Position numbers and translations under genes: made by a program | Notes under the pieces: generated by a model | What the model was told of the DNA's origin: nothing | Database searches by the model: none | What the model saw: the letters and a program-made list of their open reading frames with translations, nothing else | DNA from: CBDAMZ01 sp965197375 | Lineage (GTDB): Bacteria > Acidobacteriota > Vicinamibacteria > Vicinamibacterales > UBA8438 | Assembly (NCBI GenBank): GCA_965197375.1 | Contig: CBDAMZ010000007.1 | Location: 186,001 to 250,000, forward strand | Length of the DNA stretch: 64,000 nucleotides | Reading direction: 5' to 3' | In this document: positions 27,825-36,776 of the stretch, piece after piece | Position numbering within the stretch: the stretch's first letter is position 1 | Layout: each line of letters starts with the position of its first letter

Positions 27825-28887
27825 TTATGGCGTCCTGCTGTAGCTGGTGATCGTGGAACCGTCACCAACCACGGTACCAGGGCCGAGCCATGCATGGTCT
27901 CCGATTCGGCAGCGTCGTCCGACGATCGCGTCCCGGACTGTGGCACCGTCGCCGATTAGCGATTCGGCCCACAGCACCGACCCTTGAACGACCGCGTCGG
28001 CTTTAACGATCGTGGAACGCCCGACCACGGTGTACGGTCCGAGGCGGGCGCGGGCCTCTATCCGCGCGCCGGCTCCGACGAAGCACGGTCCCACGAGCCT
28101 GGCGGCAGGATCGATAGTGGCACTGGGGGACACGATCAGTTGTTCCGTGGGCTGACCCTCGAATGGAACAGCCGCATGCTGACCGGACATAATGTCAAGA
28201 TGTGCCTGCAGGTATGTTGCTGGTGTACCGACATCGAGCCAATACCCGCGATCAATGAAAGCTACGAACCGTTCACCGTGCTCGACCAGCGATGGGAAAT
28301 ACATGCGCTCGATCGAGTAGTTTGTGTCTGTGGGGATGCGGCCAAATGTGTCAGGTTCGAGCACGTAGATGCCTGCGTTAATCGTGTTGCTAGCGATTTC
28401 GTTCCGAGCTTGGTTTTTCGAGAAAACGCTTAACGTGTCCTACCTCGTCGGTCTCAACTAGTCCGTAGGCCAAAGGATTATCGACCGGGGTGAGGACGAT
28501 GGTCGCCCGCGCGCGGCGGTCGCGATGCAGCTGCATGACGGCCTTGAGATCGGTTTGGGTTAACACGTCGCCATTAAAGACCATTACTGTGCTGTCGAGG
28601 TTCGGCTCTGCGAATTTGATCGCCCCGCCGGTTCCGCGCGGGCTTGGCTCGACGAGATATCGGATTGGCAACCCTGCCTCCTTCCCATCACCGACGATCG
28701 CCCGGATCCGGTCCGGCTGGTAGTTCAGGCTCAGGATCACCTCGTCGATTTCTGGCAGGCGTTTAAGCAGGTCGATCTGATAGTAGAGAAAAGGTCGATC
28801 GAAAAGCGGTACGATTGGTTTCGGCGTGTTAAGTGTTAGCGGGCGCAAACGTGTGCCGAGGCCACCGGCGAGAAGCACTGCCTTCAT
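27825..28887 (-). pseudogene. sugar-1-phosphate nucleotidyltransferase (mannose-1-phosphate guanylyltransferase-like), one-base frameshift
   Basis: The first frame starts MKAVLLAGGLGTRLRPLTLN at 28887 and carries the Rossmann nucleotidyltransferase domain (VEPSPRGTGGAIK, VFNGDVL) to FLEKPSS. An extra A near 28405 (GAAC for GAC) then shifts the frame. The other frame resumes with EIASNTINAGIYVLEPDTFG and continues through WLDVGTPATYLQAH into a left-handed beta-helix with hexapeptide repeats (ATIDPAARLVGPCFVGAGAR). Removing one base gives a normal enzyme of about 353 residues that would supply the activated sugar beside the mutase. Confidence 0.85.
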
Positions 28888-29155
28888 GACGAGCCGATCA
28901 TACATTGCCTGGCCGACCGCGGGCTGTGGCGCGCGAACATGTCCGCGGATACGGCGGCGCTCAAATATACGCGGGCCCAGGTCGGCGTTCGCCGTCCTCA
29001 CTTTCGCATACGGTTGCCTCGCCGGACGCGCCCTAGTTGCAAGTGGTTCTAGTCATGCGCTGGGATCTCCACGCCCTGTGCGCACGCGTAGTTGGATGAT
29101 GTGGTTGTGGAAGAGGTACAATGGGCTGCCCTGACACGCGCTCAGGATCTGCCTG
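28888..29155. promoter_or_regulatory. divergent promoter region
   Basis: This 268-bp spacer separates the minus-strand nucleotidyltransferase gene from plus-strand pgsA and must hold promoters for both. No clear operator or consensus hexamer pair stands out by eye. Confidence 0.35.
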
Positions 29156-29779
29156 ATGAATCTGCCCAACACGCTAACGCTGGCCCGCATCTTCCTCGTT
29201 CCGCTCTTAGTGGTCGTTCTGCTTACGAAATTTGAGGCGCAGCTTATCTTCGGCGTTCCAAAAGAGGTGGTCGGCGCGGCCATTTTTGGTCTGGCGGCGC
29301 TTACCGACTGGCTGGATGGGTATCTCGCTAGGCGGCGGCGCCAGATTACCCAGCTCGGGCAGTTGATGGATCCGTTGGCTGACAAGCTGCTGATCACGGC
29401 GGCGCTCGTGTCTCTCGTGCAAATGGGCTTGGCGGCTGCGTGGATGGTGGCAGTTATTCTTGGGCGGGAGCTCGCGATTACTGTCCTGAGGAGTCTTGCC
29501 TACGCGCGGGGCGTCACGATTTCAGCGTCGCGCCTTGGGAAGATCAAGATGGTCACACAGGTGGTCGCCATCTTGCTACTGATCCTCGGCAGCCAGATGT
29601 GGCTCTTCTTCGTGCTGGGACAAGTGGCGTTGTGGCTCGTGCTAGCATTCGCACTCACGTCAGCTGCTGACTATTACCGTCGGCTCAATGGTGTGCTGGC
29701 CAACCCGAAGGTGGCCGACTTCGAGAGTGCTCGGCGACTTGTGAGCCACATCGACAAGAAACGCGCCAGCGTCGGCTAG
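29156..29779 (+). CDS. pgsA: CDP-diacylglycerol-glycerol-3-phosphate 3-phosphatidyltransferase
   Basis: The protein has 207 residues with six or so transmembrane helices. The CDP-alcohol phosphotransferase signature DG-x2-AR-x8-G-x3-D-x3-D is visible as DWLDGYLARRRR, QLGQLMDPLADK, with all catalytic Asp residues. It makes phosphatidylglycerol phosphate at the inner membrane, the committed step to phosphatidylglycerol and cardiolipin. The start MNLPNTLTLARIFLVP is the family's usual opening. It is monocistronic in appearance. Confidence 0.95.
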   Translation: MNLPNTLTLARIFLVPLLVVVLLTKFEAQLIFGVPKEVVGAAIFGLAALTDWLDGYLARRRRQITQLGQLMDPLADKLLITAALVSLVQMGLAAAWMVAVILGRELAITVLRSLAYARGVTISASRLGKIKMVTQVVAILLLILGSQMWLFFVLGQVALWLVLAFALTSAADYYRRLNGVLANPKVADFESARRLVSHIDKKRASVG

Positions 29780-29865
29780 ACGTTGGTCTTTTGGCCGTCG
29801 GACGAGTGTGATCAGGTTGCCCGCTGTTTCCCGATCCGGGTGTTTATCAGACAAAGCGTCTGGCC

Positions 29866-30708
29866 TCATCGTCGGTCTTGAAGGTTCATGGATGCCCTGA
29901 GCTTCGCGATCAGCTCCATGGTTTGCTCGAGGCGCTCCGTCTCGGGAAACTCCTCTACGAGGCGCTCGAAGAGCGGCAGCGCTTCAGCTTCTTTGCCCGT
30001 CTCCATGAGGGAGTCGGCCAGGTGGTAGTACACTGCGTCGCGTCGCGTATAGCCAGGATCCTCGTCCAGGATAGAGCGAAAGCGGTCGACCGCTCCCGGG
30101 TAGTATTCACTTCGGTAATAGAATCTCCCGACTGCAAAGCTTGAATCGCTGATCCGGTCCTTGGCCTCGCGGAGTTTCACCCGAGCTTCGCTAAGGAGCT
30201 CCGGATCGGTCGCGTCGGTGTAGCGCTCGATGAAGATCTCGAACTCTCTAATCGCGTCGCGGGTCTCTGACTGGTCCCGCTCGGGGGAGCGCATCTGGCG
30301 AAAGTAGATTACCCCGAGCTTGTATTGGGCGTAGGGCGCGCGTTCGTGGGTGGGGTATAGGCTGAGGAAGTCGCGCAGCTCGCTGAGCGCAGCGATGTAC
30401 GCTTCGGGCGTCCCCCGGCCCTCGTGGGCCTCGGCGACGCCAAGATGGGCGTCGCCGCGACGCGTGCTCTGAGGATAGTTATCGCGGATTTGAATAAAGT
30501 ATTCCCTGGCCCGCGTCCAGTTCTCTTCCTCTAGGGCGGCTACCGCCCTTTCGTAGAGGAGCGTATCGGCACCAATGGTGGCTGGGGTGATTGCCGGATC
30601 ACGGCTCCCGCAGCTTACTGCGACGAGCGCCAGTGCCACCACGAGCGTCGACCGCTGGTGCGACGCGTCGAAGCCGCGTGTTAAACGACGATGGCAGTGG
30701 AGAGCCAT
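29866..30708 (-). CDS. bamD: outer membrane assembly lipoprotein BamD
   Basis: The protein has 280 residues from ATG 30708. A lipoprotein signal ends ALALVAVSC, and five tetratricopeptide-like repeats follow (YERAVAALEEENWTRAREYF, FIQIRDNYPQSTRRGDAHLG, and later DAVYYHLADSLMETGKEAEA). BamD works with BamA to insert beta-barrel proteins into the outer membrane. The ATG lies inside the 3' end of the epimerase gene (28-nt overlap), implying translational coupling. Frame sequence further upstream has no coding character. It is the last gene of the long minus-strand operon. Confidence 0.88.
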   Translation of the reverse strand: MALHCHRRLTRGFDASHQRSTLVVALALVAVSCGSRDPAITPATIGADTLLYERAVAALEEENWTRAREYFIQIRDNYPQSTRRGDAHLGVAEAHEGRGTPEAYIAALSELRDFLSLYPTHERAPYAQYKLGVIYFRQMRSPERDQSETRDAIREFEIFIERYTDATDPELLSEARVKLREAKDRISDSSFAVGRFYYRSEYYPGAVDRFRSILDEDPGYTRRDAVYYHLADSLMETGKEAEALPLFERLVEEFPETERLEQTMELIAKLRASMNLQDRR

Positions 30709-31625
30709 TGAAACTCCGCTTGCACGCCGTCTTCCAGTGTGACCGTCGGCGCGAAGCCGAGGTCGGCCTTCGCGCGAGTGATGTCGGCGTACGTGTCGCG
30801 CATGTCCCCCTTCTGGTTCTCGACATGGTGGATCTCGGGCTGAAGTCCGGTGCATCGAGCCATAACTTCTAGCACGCGGTTGACCGACACGCGCGAGCCG
30901 CCTCCTATGTTGTAGACACTGCCAGGCACTCCCGCGTCGGCGGCGGCCACCGTGGCGGTCACGGCGTCCTCGATGAACGTGAAGTCGCGGGTTTGCTTGC
31001 CATCGCCGAACACGCAGATGGGGTTTTTGGTGAGTAGCGCGCGCAGAAAGCGATGAAACGCCATGTCTGGGCGCTGACGTGGGCCGTAGACGGTGAAATA
31101 TCGCAGTGAGACGGTTGGTACGCCGTGGTTCACCCAGTACAGGTGACACAGATGTTCCGCTGCCAGTTTAGTCACTCCGTAGGGGGAAAGCGGCTGTGGG
31201 CGTGCGTCTTCGCGCATGGGGATCTCGGCCGCGTCGCCATAGACAGACGAACTAGACGCATAGACGAACCGCTCGACTCTAGCTGAGACGCATGCTTCGA
31301 GCAGCACTTGCGTCGCCTTGACGTTTGCTCGCGTGTAGACACCGAACTTCTTCCCCCAGCTCAACCGAACACCTGGCTGCGCCGCAAGATGAAACACGTG
31401 CGTCAGGTCGCTGAGGATCGGTGGCCAGTCAACGTCTTGTATCGCTGCTTCGAGAAGGCGAAAGCTGCGGTTGGAGCGGAGGCTCGCGACGTTCGCCTCT
31501 TTTAGCTCGCGCGGATAGTGGTCGGTGAAGGAGTCGAGTCCAACGACCTCCACTCGCTGCTCAAGCAGACGGTCGGCGAGGTGGGAGCCGACGAAGCCCG
31601 CGACACCGGTTACCAACGCCCTCAT
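30681..31625 (-). CDS. NAD-dependent epimerase/dehydratase (GalE-like)
   Basis: The protein has 314 residues of the extended short-chain dehydrogenase family. The NAD site is TGVAGFVGSHLADRL, the active-site motif is SSSSVYGDA with YGVTKLAAEH (Tyr-x3-Lys), and sugar-nucleotide loops follow (RYFTVYGPRQRPDMA). It resembles UDP-glucose or UDP-glucuronate 4-epimerases; the exact sugar cannot be read from sequence. Its ATG overlaps the thioesterase stop by four bases (ATGA), so it is translated as part of the operon. Confidence 0.9.
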   Translation of the reverse strand: MRALVTGVAGFVGSHLADRLLEQRVEVVGLDSFTDHYPRELKEANVASLRSNRSFRLLEAAIQDVDWPPILSDLTHVFHLAAQPGVRLSWGKKFGVYTRANVKATQVLLEACVSARVERFVYASSSSVYGDAAEIPMREDARPQPLSPYGVTKLAAEHLCHLYWVNHGVPTVSLRYFTVYGPRQRPDMAFHRFLRALLTKNPICVFGDGKQTRDFTFIEDAVTATVAAADAGVPGSVYNIGGGSRVSVNRVLEVMARCTGLQPEIHHVENQKGDMRDTYADITRAKADLGFAPTVTLEDGVQAEFQWLSTAIVV

Positions 31626-32020
31626 GTCAGTACCGCTTGGATCTTGATTGGTAGGCGTCGTGGCCGCCCGGTCGCGTCGGTGGCAGCGTGAACGGTCTGG
31701 CCGACTGCCAAGACCGTACGGTCGGCGCGTCGTGTTACCTGGTAGCAGAACTTGACGCGTACGGAAGACAGCAGCGAGCCTGTCGTCGACACCTCGAGAT
31801 CGTCGTCGTAGTGGGCCGGCGTGCGGAACTCACAGTGTGCCTCGATTACGGGCAGCCTTATTCCATTGGTTTCCATCTCGCGGTATGTTGTTCCGCCCAG
31901 CGAGCGTAGGAGCTCGCAGCGCCCGACTTCGAACCAGACGAAGTAATTGGCGTGGTAGGCGGCACCCATTCCGTCAGTCTCGGCATAGCGCACGCGCACG
32001 CGGCAGGAGTTCGTCGGCAC
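31622..32020 (-). CDS. YbgC/4-hydroxybenzoyl-CoA-type thioesterase
   Basis: The protein has 132 residues and a single hotdog fold. The conserved opening is VRVRYAETDGMGAAYHANYF, with the catalytic Asp/Glu region and FEVGRCELLRSLG. Such enzymes hydrolyse short-chain or aromatic acyl-CoA, and the YbgC group associates with envelope maintenance genes. It lies 9 bp after rpe and overlaps the epimerase by four bases. Confidence 0.88.
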   Translation of the reverse strand: MPTNSCRVRVRYAETDGMGAAYHANYFVWFEVGRCELLRSLGGTTYREMETNGIRLPVIEAHCEFRTPAHYDDDLEVSTTGSLLSSVRVKFCYQVTRRADRTVLAVGQTVHAATDATGRPRRLPIKIQAVLT

Positions 32021-32029
32021 GACTTCGCG

Positions 32030-32734
32030 TCACCGCATCGGTTCACGATGGGGGACAACAGCGCCTTCGAGCGCCGCCTCGCGCAGCTGTCGCGTGGCCA
32101 CCGCAGGGTCATGTGCCCCGAAGATTGCCGTAGCTGCTACCAGGATCTCGGCACCGGCTCGGACCACCCGAGCGGCGTTTGTCGGCTGAATCCCGCCGTC
32201 AATTTCAACGGGTGCAGAGTTGCCTGCCTGATCGAGTAGGGTGCGGACCGTGCGTACTTTCGATTCGCTCTGCTTGATGAAAGTCTGGCCAGCGAGGCCC
32301 GGGTTGACCGACATCACAAGTGCGAAATCGAGCAAATCAGCCACAGCCTCCAGAGCTCCGGCCGGTGTGGACGGATTTAGTACGGCGCCGGCCTGCGCGC
32401 CAAGCCGTTTGATCGTTGTCAAGGTCCGATGCAGGTGTGGGGACGCCTCGACGTGCACAGAGATCATTGAGGCGCCTGCTTCCGCGTATGCCTCCAAGTG
32501 CCGCTCGGGCTCGGTGATCATCAAGTGGACATCGAGAGGCACCGTAGCGACTTGCTTGATTGCACGAACGACTAGGGGACCGATCGTTAGGGTCGGTACG
32601 AAGTGCCCATCCATTACATCGATGTGAATAAGATCCGCACCGCCGCGTTCAACAGCCGCGACCGCTTCGCCAAGGGCGGTGAAGTCGGCTGACAGAATCG
32701 ACGGGGCGATCCGCAGTTGTATTGGTATCGTCAG
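32030..32734 (-). CDS. rpe: ribulose-phosphate 3-epimerase with CTG start
   Basis: The protein has 234 residues. The conserved opening IAPSILSADFTALGEAV, then HIDVMDGHFVPTLTIG and DVHLMITEP, MSVNPGLAGQ and VEIDGGI, show a full TIM-barrel Rpe, which interconverts ribulose and xylulose 5-phosphates. No ATG, GTG or TTG lies upstream of the conserved start; an in-frame TAG sits two codons before CTG 32734. That CTG overlaps the upstream TGA (CTGA) and has GAGG seven bases before it, so CTG initiation is the best reading. The first ATG (32614) would remove 40 essential residues. A second CTG at 32716 is an alternative. Confidence 0.85.
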   Translation of the reverse strand: MTIPIQLRIAPSILSADFTALGEAVAAVERGGADLIHIDVMDGHFVPTLTIGPLVVRAIKQVATVPLDVHLMITEPERHLEAYAEAGASMISVHVEASPHLHRTLTTIKRLGAQAGAVLNPSTPAGALEAVADLLDFALVMSVNPGLAGQTFIKQSESKVRTVRTLLDQAGNSAPVEIDGGIQPTNAARVVRAGAEILVAATAIFGAHDPAVATRQLREAALEGAVVPHREPMR

Positions 32735-33450
32735 CGGCTAACCTCGAGGGAGATCGGTTCACCGTGCGCGATCTGGAACCCCGCCGGAGGAAATTGCCGT
32801 AGCACGATGCCGGCCAGCACCCCCGGGTAGGGGTGATCACCGACAACTGTGACCCGGAACCCGCGCGTTCGGAGGATCTCCGCAGAGGCTGTTCCGGTCA
32901 CGCCAATAAGGTCCGGCATAACATAGGTCCGGCCGCGCTCCCCACGATTGACCAGTAGCGAGACGGCTTGCCCGCTCGAAGACGGAGGCAGATCCTGCGC
33001 TACGACGGCGTTGGTCGGGTAGCGACCAGATCGGATCTCTGAGACGCCTTCGATCGTGAAGGAATCCTCGACTAGGCGTCGCCGCGCCCCACTTTCGGTT
33101 TCACCGATCAAGGTTGGCACCGATCCTGGTGTCGGGCCAGAGCTGAGCCAGAGTTTAACGCTGCGTCGGCGGCGCGTCGTCAGTCCAGCGCTGGGATCCT
33201 GCTCTGCCACGTGAGCGTCGGCGATCGTTGCGTGAACGCGACGCAGCGGTTCGATGCGTGCCGTCAGGCCGACGGCCGTGAGCGCCACGGTTGCTTCATC
33301 GACTGTTTGTCCTCTCAAATCTGGTACTGGAACTTCTCGCGTCTTCAGCGCCAGCTGTAGGCCGGCGATCGCGAAGACGCCGTACGTTCCTACTAACACG
33401 CCCGCGAGCACGACGAGTTTGCCAGCGGCGAGGAACCGTTGCCTGATCAT
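32731..33450 (-). CDS. membrane-anchored PASTA-domain protein
   Basis: The protein has 239 residues. A short cytoplasmic start and one transmembrane helix (LVVLAGVLVGTYGVFAIAGL) are followed by three PASTA repeats: VPVPDLRGQTVDEATVAL, GSVPTLIGETESGARRRL and YVMPDLIGVTGTASAEIL. PASTA domains bind peptidoglycan fragments or serve as spacers. There is no kinase or transpeptidase domain, so this is a stand-alone sensor or adaptor. It lies between rsmB (46 bp) and rpe (overlap) in the same operon, an arrangement seen around def/fmt/rsmB clusters. Confidence 0.88.
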   Translation of the reverse strand: MIRQRFLAAGKLVVLAGVLVGTYGVFAIAGLQLALKTREVPVPDLRGQTVDEATVALTAVGLTARIEPLRRVHATIADAHVAEQDPSAGLTTRRRRSVKLWLSSGPTPGSVPTLIGETESGARRRLVEDSFTIEGVSEIRSGRYPTNAVVAQDLPPSSSGQAVSLLVNRGERGRTYVMPDLIGVTGTASAEILRTRGFRVTVVGDHPYPGVLAGIVLRQFPPAGFQIAHGEPISLEVSR

Positions 33451-33496
33451 GACTTAAGTGTCCAGTGTACTGCGAGTTGTTTATGGGCAACAAGTT

Positions 33497-34861
33497 TCAA
33501 CGGATCCGTCGTCTGAGAACAGCGGCGTAGAATGCCTCGAGCCGGTCTCGAAATGGGAGCGTTCGGAAGTGGCCCACTTCGTCGATGAGCGGCCGGAGTG
33601 CTGTGCAGTTTGGGGTGATTGCCTCGAATGCGTCGTGCGTGGCCAGGAAGTGTGCTACGACCTGTTCGTTTTCCTCAGGCTCGCTCGAGCAGGTGGCGTA
33701 GGTCAGCTGTCCGCCTGGCCGGACCACCGTCGAGGCATTGGCCAGCATCGCTGCCTGCCGATCCGCCAGCGCGGGGAGCTCGACGGGCTCTCGACGCCAG
33801 CGGATGTCGGGATCGCGTCGTAGGGTGCCGAGTCCCGAGCAAGGCGCGTCGACAAGCACTCGATCGAAAACTGCTCGGAATGGTAGTGGGCGAGCAAGGT
33901 CGGCCCGTGCCACCCTGACGCAGTGGGTGGTGCAGCGGGCCAGCGTCTCGGTGAGTAGCCGAAGTCGGCGGGGGCGCACATCGGTGGCCACGATGAGCCC
34001 CTGGTTCTTCATGGCGCCAGCGATTCCCACTGTCTTAGTTCCAGGGGAGGCACATGTGTCCAGCACGCGCGCGCCAAGGGGAGCGCCGACAAGCTTGGTG
34101 ATGAGTTGGGAGGCCTCGTCCTGGATCAAGAACCAGCCTTCGGCTGCCAACGGTGTCGTGAGTGGGTTGCCCTCTTTGATGACCAGCGTGTGGGCTCCCC
34201 AGCGGCCTGGGTCGGTGTCGATTCCGTGTGTCGCCAGTCGATCGGCGAGTTGCGACCGCGAACACTTCAATGTGTTGGCACAGAGTGTAATCGGTGCCGG
34301 CTTGTTGTTAAAGTGAGCCCATGCCATGGCGGCGTCGTATCCGTGGCGGTCAAGCCAGCGCTCGACTAGCCAGCGAGGGTGAGACAGCGTAATGCTGAGG
34401 TAATCGAGGGCTGCACGCCTGTCTGGTTCGCCACCGGTGGGCACTTCCGGTCGGGTTGGCAGTGCCGGCGCCCCACGTCGCTCTGCCAGTCCCCGGAGCA
34501 CCGCGTTGACAAAGCCAGCGGCGCTCGCTTTGCCGATCTGGCGAGCCAGCGCGACAGCGTCGTGCACGGCTGCGCGGTTGGGGATGCGCTCGAGGAAGAG
34601 CAGCTGGTAGGCCCCGGCGCGGAGCAGGTTACTCACGGCTGGGTCGAGACGATCCACGGGGCGGAACGAAACCTGCTCGATTAGATGGTCGAGTGCGGCG
34701 CGCCATCGTAAGGTGCCGGTCGTGATCTTACCGACCAGCGCTCGGTCGCGCGGGTCTTCCAGGCCGCGCCTGGCTCGCGCCAACGCCGTTGACAGGTCCA
34801 CGCGGCCGGTGTCGACATCGCGCAGCACGCGGTGCGCAGCTCGGCGGGCTGGCGCTGTCAT
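33497..34861 (-). CDS. rsmB: 16S rRNA cytosine-967 C5-methyltransferase RsmB
   Basis: The protein has 454 residues. An N-terminal NusB-like helical domain (RRAAHRVLRDVDTGRVDLST) precedes a Rossmann m5C methyltransferase domain with VLDTCASPGTKT, the motif DAPCSGLGTLRRDPDIRW and the catalytic ATCSSEPEENE. The two Cys residues are the usual release and attack pair. It modifies C967 of 16S rRNA. Its start overlaps the fmt stop by four bases. Confidence 0.94.
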   Translation of the reverse strand: MTAPARRAAHRVLRDVDTGRVDLSTALARARRGLEDPRDRALVGKITTGTLRWRAALDHLIEQVSFRPVDRLDPAVSNLLRAGAYQLLFLERIPNRAAVHDAVALARQIGKASAAGFVNAVLRGLAERRGAPALPTRPEVPTGGEPDRRAALDYLSITLSHPRWLVERWLDRHGYDAAMAWAHFNNKPAPITLCANTLKCSRSQLADRLATHGIDTDPGRWGAHTLVIKEGNPLTTPLAAEGWFLIQDEASQLITKLVGAPLGARVLDTCASPGTKTVGIAGAMKNQGLIVATDVRPRRLRLLTETLARCTTHCVRVARADLARPLPFRAVFDRVLVDAPCSGLGTLRRDPDIRWRREPVELPALADRQAAMLANASTVVRPGGQLTYATCSSEPEENEQVVAHFLATHDAFEAITPNCTALRPLIDEVGHFRTLPFRDRLEAFYAAVLRRRIR

Positions 34862-35817
34862 GGTGGAGTTGGATGGAAGATCGAGCCCGGTTTGAGGCGG
34901 TGACCAGCGAGAAACGCGCGGGCGGACAGGGCTCGTCGGTCCGGCGGTTGGATCTCGACGATCGCTAATGCTGTCCCGGCGCCAGCGGCGACGATCAATC
35001 GATCACCATCGGCTTCTAGGATTTCGCCTGGTTGCATGTTTGAGGGGTGGCGCGGTGGTGTCTTGAGCAGCCGGCTACGGCGAATCAGGTACCGCGTTCC
35101 GTCAAGGTAGCTAGACGCGTGCGGCCAGGGATGGAGCCCGCGTACTAGGTTGTGCGCCACGTGTGCCGTGGCGGTCCAGTCAATCACGCCATCATCTTGG
35201 GACAGCCGTGGCGCGAACGTGGCTCGAGCATGGTCCTGTTCCTCTTCGACCGCTCGGCCGGCTTCGAGATCAGCCACGGCCTCGACGAGGAGATCGGCCC
35301 CAAGTTCGGCCAGTTCCGCTTCGACGACATCACTCGTTTCGTCGGGGTCGATCGGCCTGATACGCCGCTTGAGCATGGGCCCCGCGTCCATTTCCTGAAT
35401 GAGGCGGATGATGGTCACGCCCGTTTTCCGTTCACCGGCCATGATCGCGTGATGGACCGGTGCCGCGCCACGATATTTCGGGAGTAGCGAGGGATGCACG
35501 TTGATCACGCCAAGTCTTGGCGTATCGAGTAGGCGGTTAGGCAGGATCTTGCCATACGCCGCCACGACACCAATGTCCGGTCGTAGGATTGCAATCTCCG
35601 CGAGAAATTTTTCGTCTTTTACATGGTGCGGTTGGAGGATCGGGAGCCCTCGTTCGCGGGCGAGCTGCTTAACTGGCGATTCGCCGATCCGTCGACCTCG
35701 GCCTCGCGGTCGGTCGGGCTGGGTGACTACGGCCACCACTTGGTGCGACGAATCGAGGAGGCGTCGGAGCGTGGGCAGCGCGAAGGCCGGCGTGCCGATA
35801 AAGATGGCTTTCACCAC
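34858..35817 (-). CDS. fmt: methionyl-tRNA formyltransferase
   Basis: The protein has 319 residues. The N-terminal formyltransferase domain starts VKAIFIGTPAFALPTLRRLL and contains HPSLLPKYRGAAPVHHAI (catalytic Asn/His region is INVHPS) and MDAGPML. The C-terminal OB-like domain has VRGLHPWPHASSYLDG. It formylates initiator Met-tRNA using 10-formyl-THF. It sits between def and rsmB, the classical neighbourhood. Confidence 0.95.
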   Translation of the reverse strand: MVKAIFIGTPAFALPTLRRLLDSSHQVVAVVTQPDRPRGRGRRIGESPVKQLARERGLPILQPHHVKDEKFLAEIAILRPDIGVVAAYGKILPNRLLDTPRLGVINVHPSLLPKYRGAAPVHHAIMAGERKTGVTIIRLIQEMDAGPMLKRRIRPIDPDETSDVVEAELAELGADLLVEAVADLEAGRAVEEEQDHARATFAPRLSQDDGVIDWTATAHVAHNLVRGLHPWPHASSYLDGTRYLIRRSRLLKTPPRHPSNMQPGEILEADGDRLIVAAGAGTALAIVEIQPPDRRALSARAFLAGHRLKPGSIFHPTPP

Positions 35818-36329
35818 TTGCCGGCGCGCCTCAGCTTGTTGATCTTACGGACGATCATCTCCCGTTTGATGCCGCGGAGTCGGTCGATAAAAACTGATCC
35901 GTCGAGATGATCAAGCTCGTGTTGGCAAGCGCGCGCCAGCAGCCCCGCGCCTTCCACTTCGTGTGGTCCCCCCTCACGGTCGAGGCCCCGGAGTACGACG
36001 TGTGCGGGTCTCGAGACCGCGGCATTAAACCCAGGGATACTGAGGCAACCTTCTTCTTCGGTCTGGACACCCTCACGCTCGACGAGCTCGGGGTTGACCA
36101 TCACGACTAGCTTGTCCAGATTTTGCCCGACCGACGGATCTGCCACGAAGATGCGAAGCGGTAGACCGATCTGAGGAGCCGCCAGCCCGACGCCTAGAGC
36201 CGCGTACATCGTCTCGATCATGTCATCGATCAGTGTCTGAATATCAGGAGTGATGTCGGCGACGTTCTCGGCGCGGCGGCGGAGCACATCGTCACCGTAG
36301 CGAAGAATGGGACGGATCATCGGGACCAT
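35811..36329 (-). CDS. def: peptide deformylase
   Basis: The protein has 172 residues from ATG 36329; ATG 36320 (MIRPILRYG) gives the usual family opening. The three deformylase motifs are intact: GVGLAAPQIG, EEGCLSIPG and QHELDHLDG, which supply the Cys and two His metal ligands and the catalytic Glu. It removes formyl groups from nascent proteins. First gene of the operon that runs through fmt, rsmB and rpe to bamD. Confidence 0.95.
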   Translation of the reverse strand: MVPMIRPILRYGDDVLRRRAENVADITPDIQTLIDDMIETMYAALGVGLAAPQIGLPLRIFVADPSVGQNLDKLVVMVNPELVEREGVQTEEEGCLSIPGFNAAVSRPAHVVLRGLDREGGPHEVEGAGLLARACQHELDHLDGSVFIDRLRGIKREMIVRKINKLRRAGKW

Positions 36330-36776
36330 TCTAGATCCGGCTCGAAAAAAGTCTACCAGGACCTGGTGGACTGTAACTGTCAGCAGTGCACAAGCATAGA
36401 GTCAGATGGTATTGTGCTGGATTATTCAGATGGGGTGTCGCATGTGTCTCGTTTGGCAGAACAATGTATTGTGCGACCGCGTTCCCCCGCGACAGGGTTT
36501 TAGCCGATCGTGACAAGTGGCGTCGGCACGTTACGAGCGAGCCAGCATAGACGTCCGTGATTCCCTCGTAGGGGTGCTCCCTTGCTGCTGATGCTAGCAG
36601 CGTCGAGGAGACCTTTTGATTCATAAAGGGCGGTCTAATGAAACCTCTCGACAGCTAACTTGCTTGTCTAATTTCAGGCAACCCGTAAGTCTAGGATGCA
36701 ATCTGGGAAGTTTTCAACATCCACACGTGTGCATGTGAATTACGAGTAAAAGGGAACCTTTAAGACTCTCCTGATC
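36330..36776. other. upstream region of def operon, no gene seen
   Basis: The 447 bp between def and IS copy 4 must contain the def operon promoter. No supported frame and no recognisable RNA were found; composition becomes AT-richer towards the IS. Confidence 0.4.

Noticed and set aside
30709..31149. Upstream extension of the bamD frame
   Set aside because: It overlaps the epimerase gene and has no coding character; the lipoprotein signal follows ATG 30708 directly.
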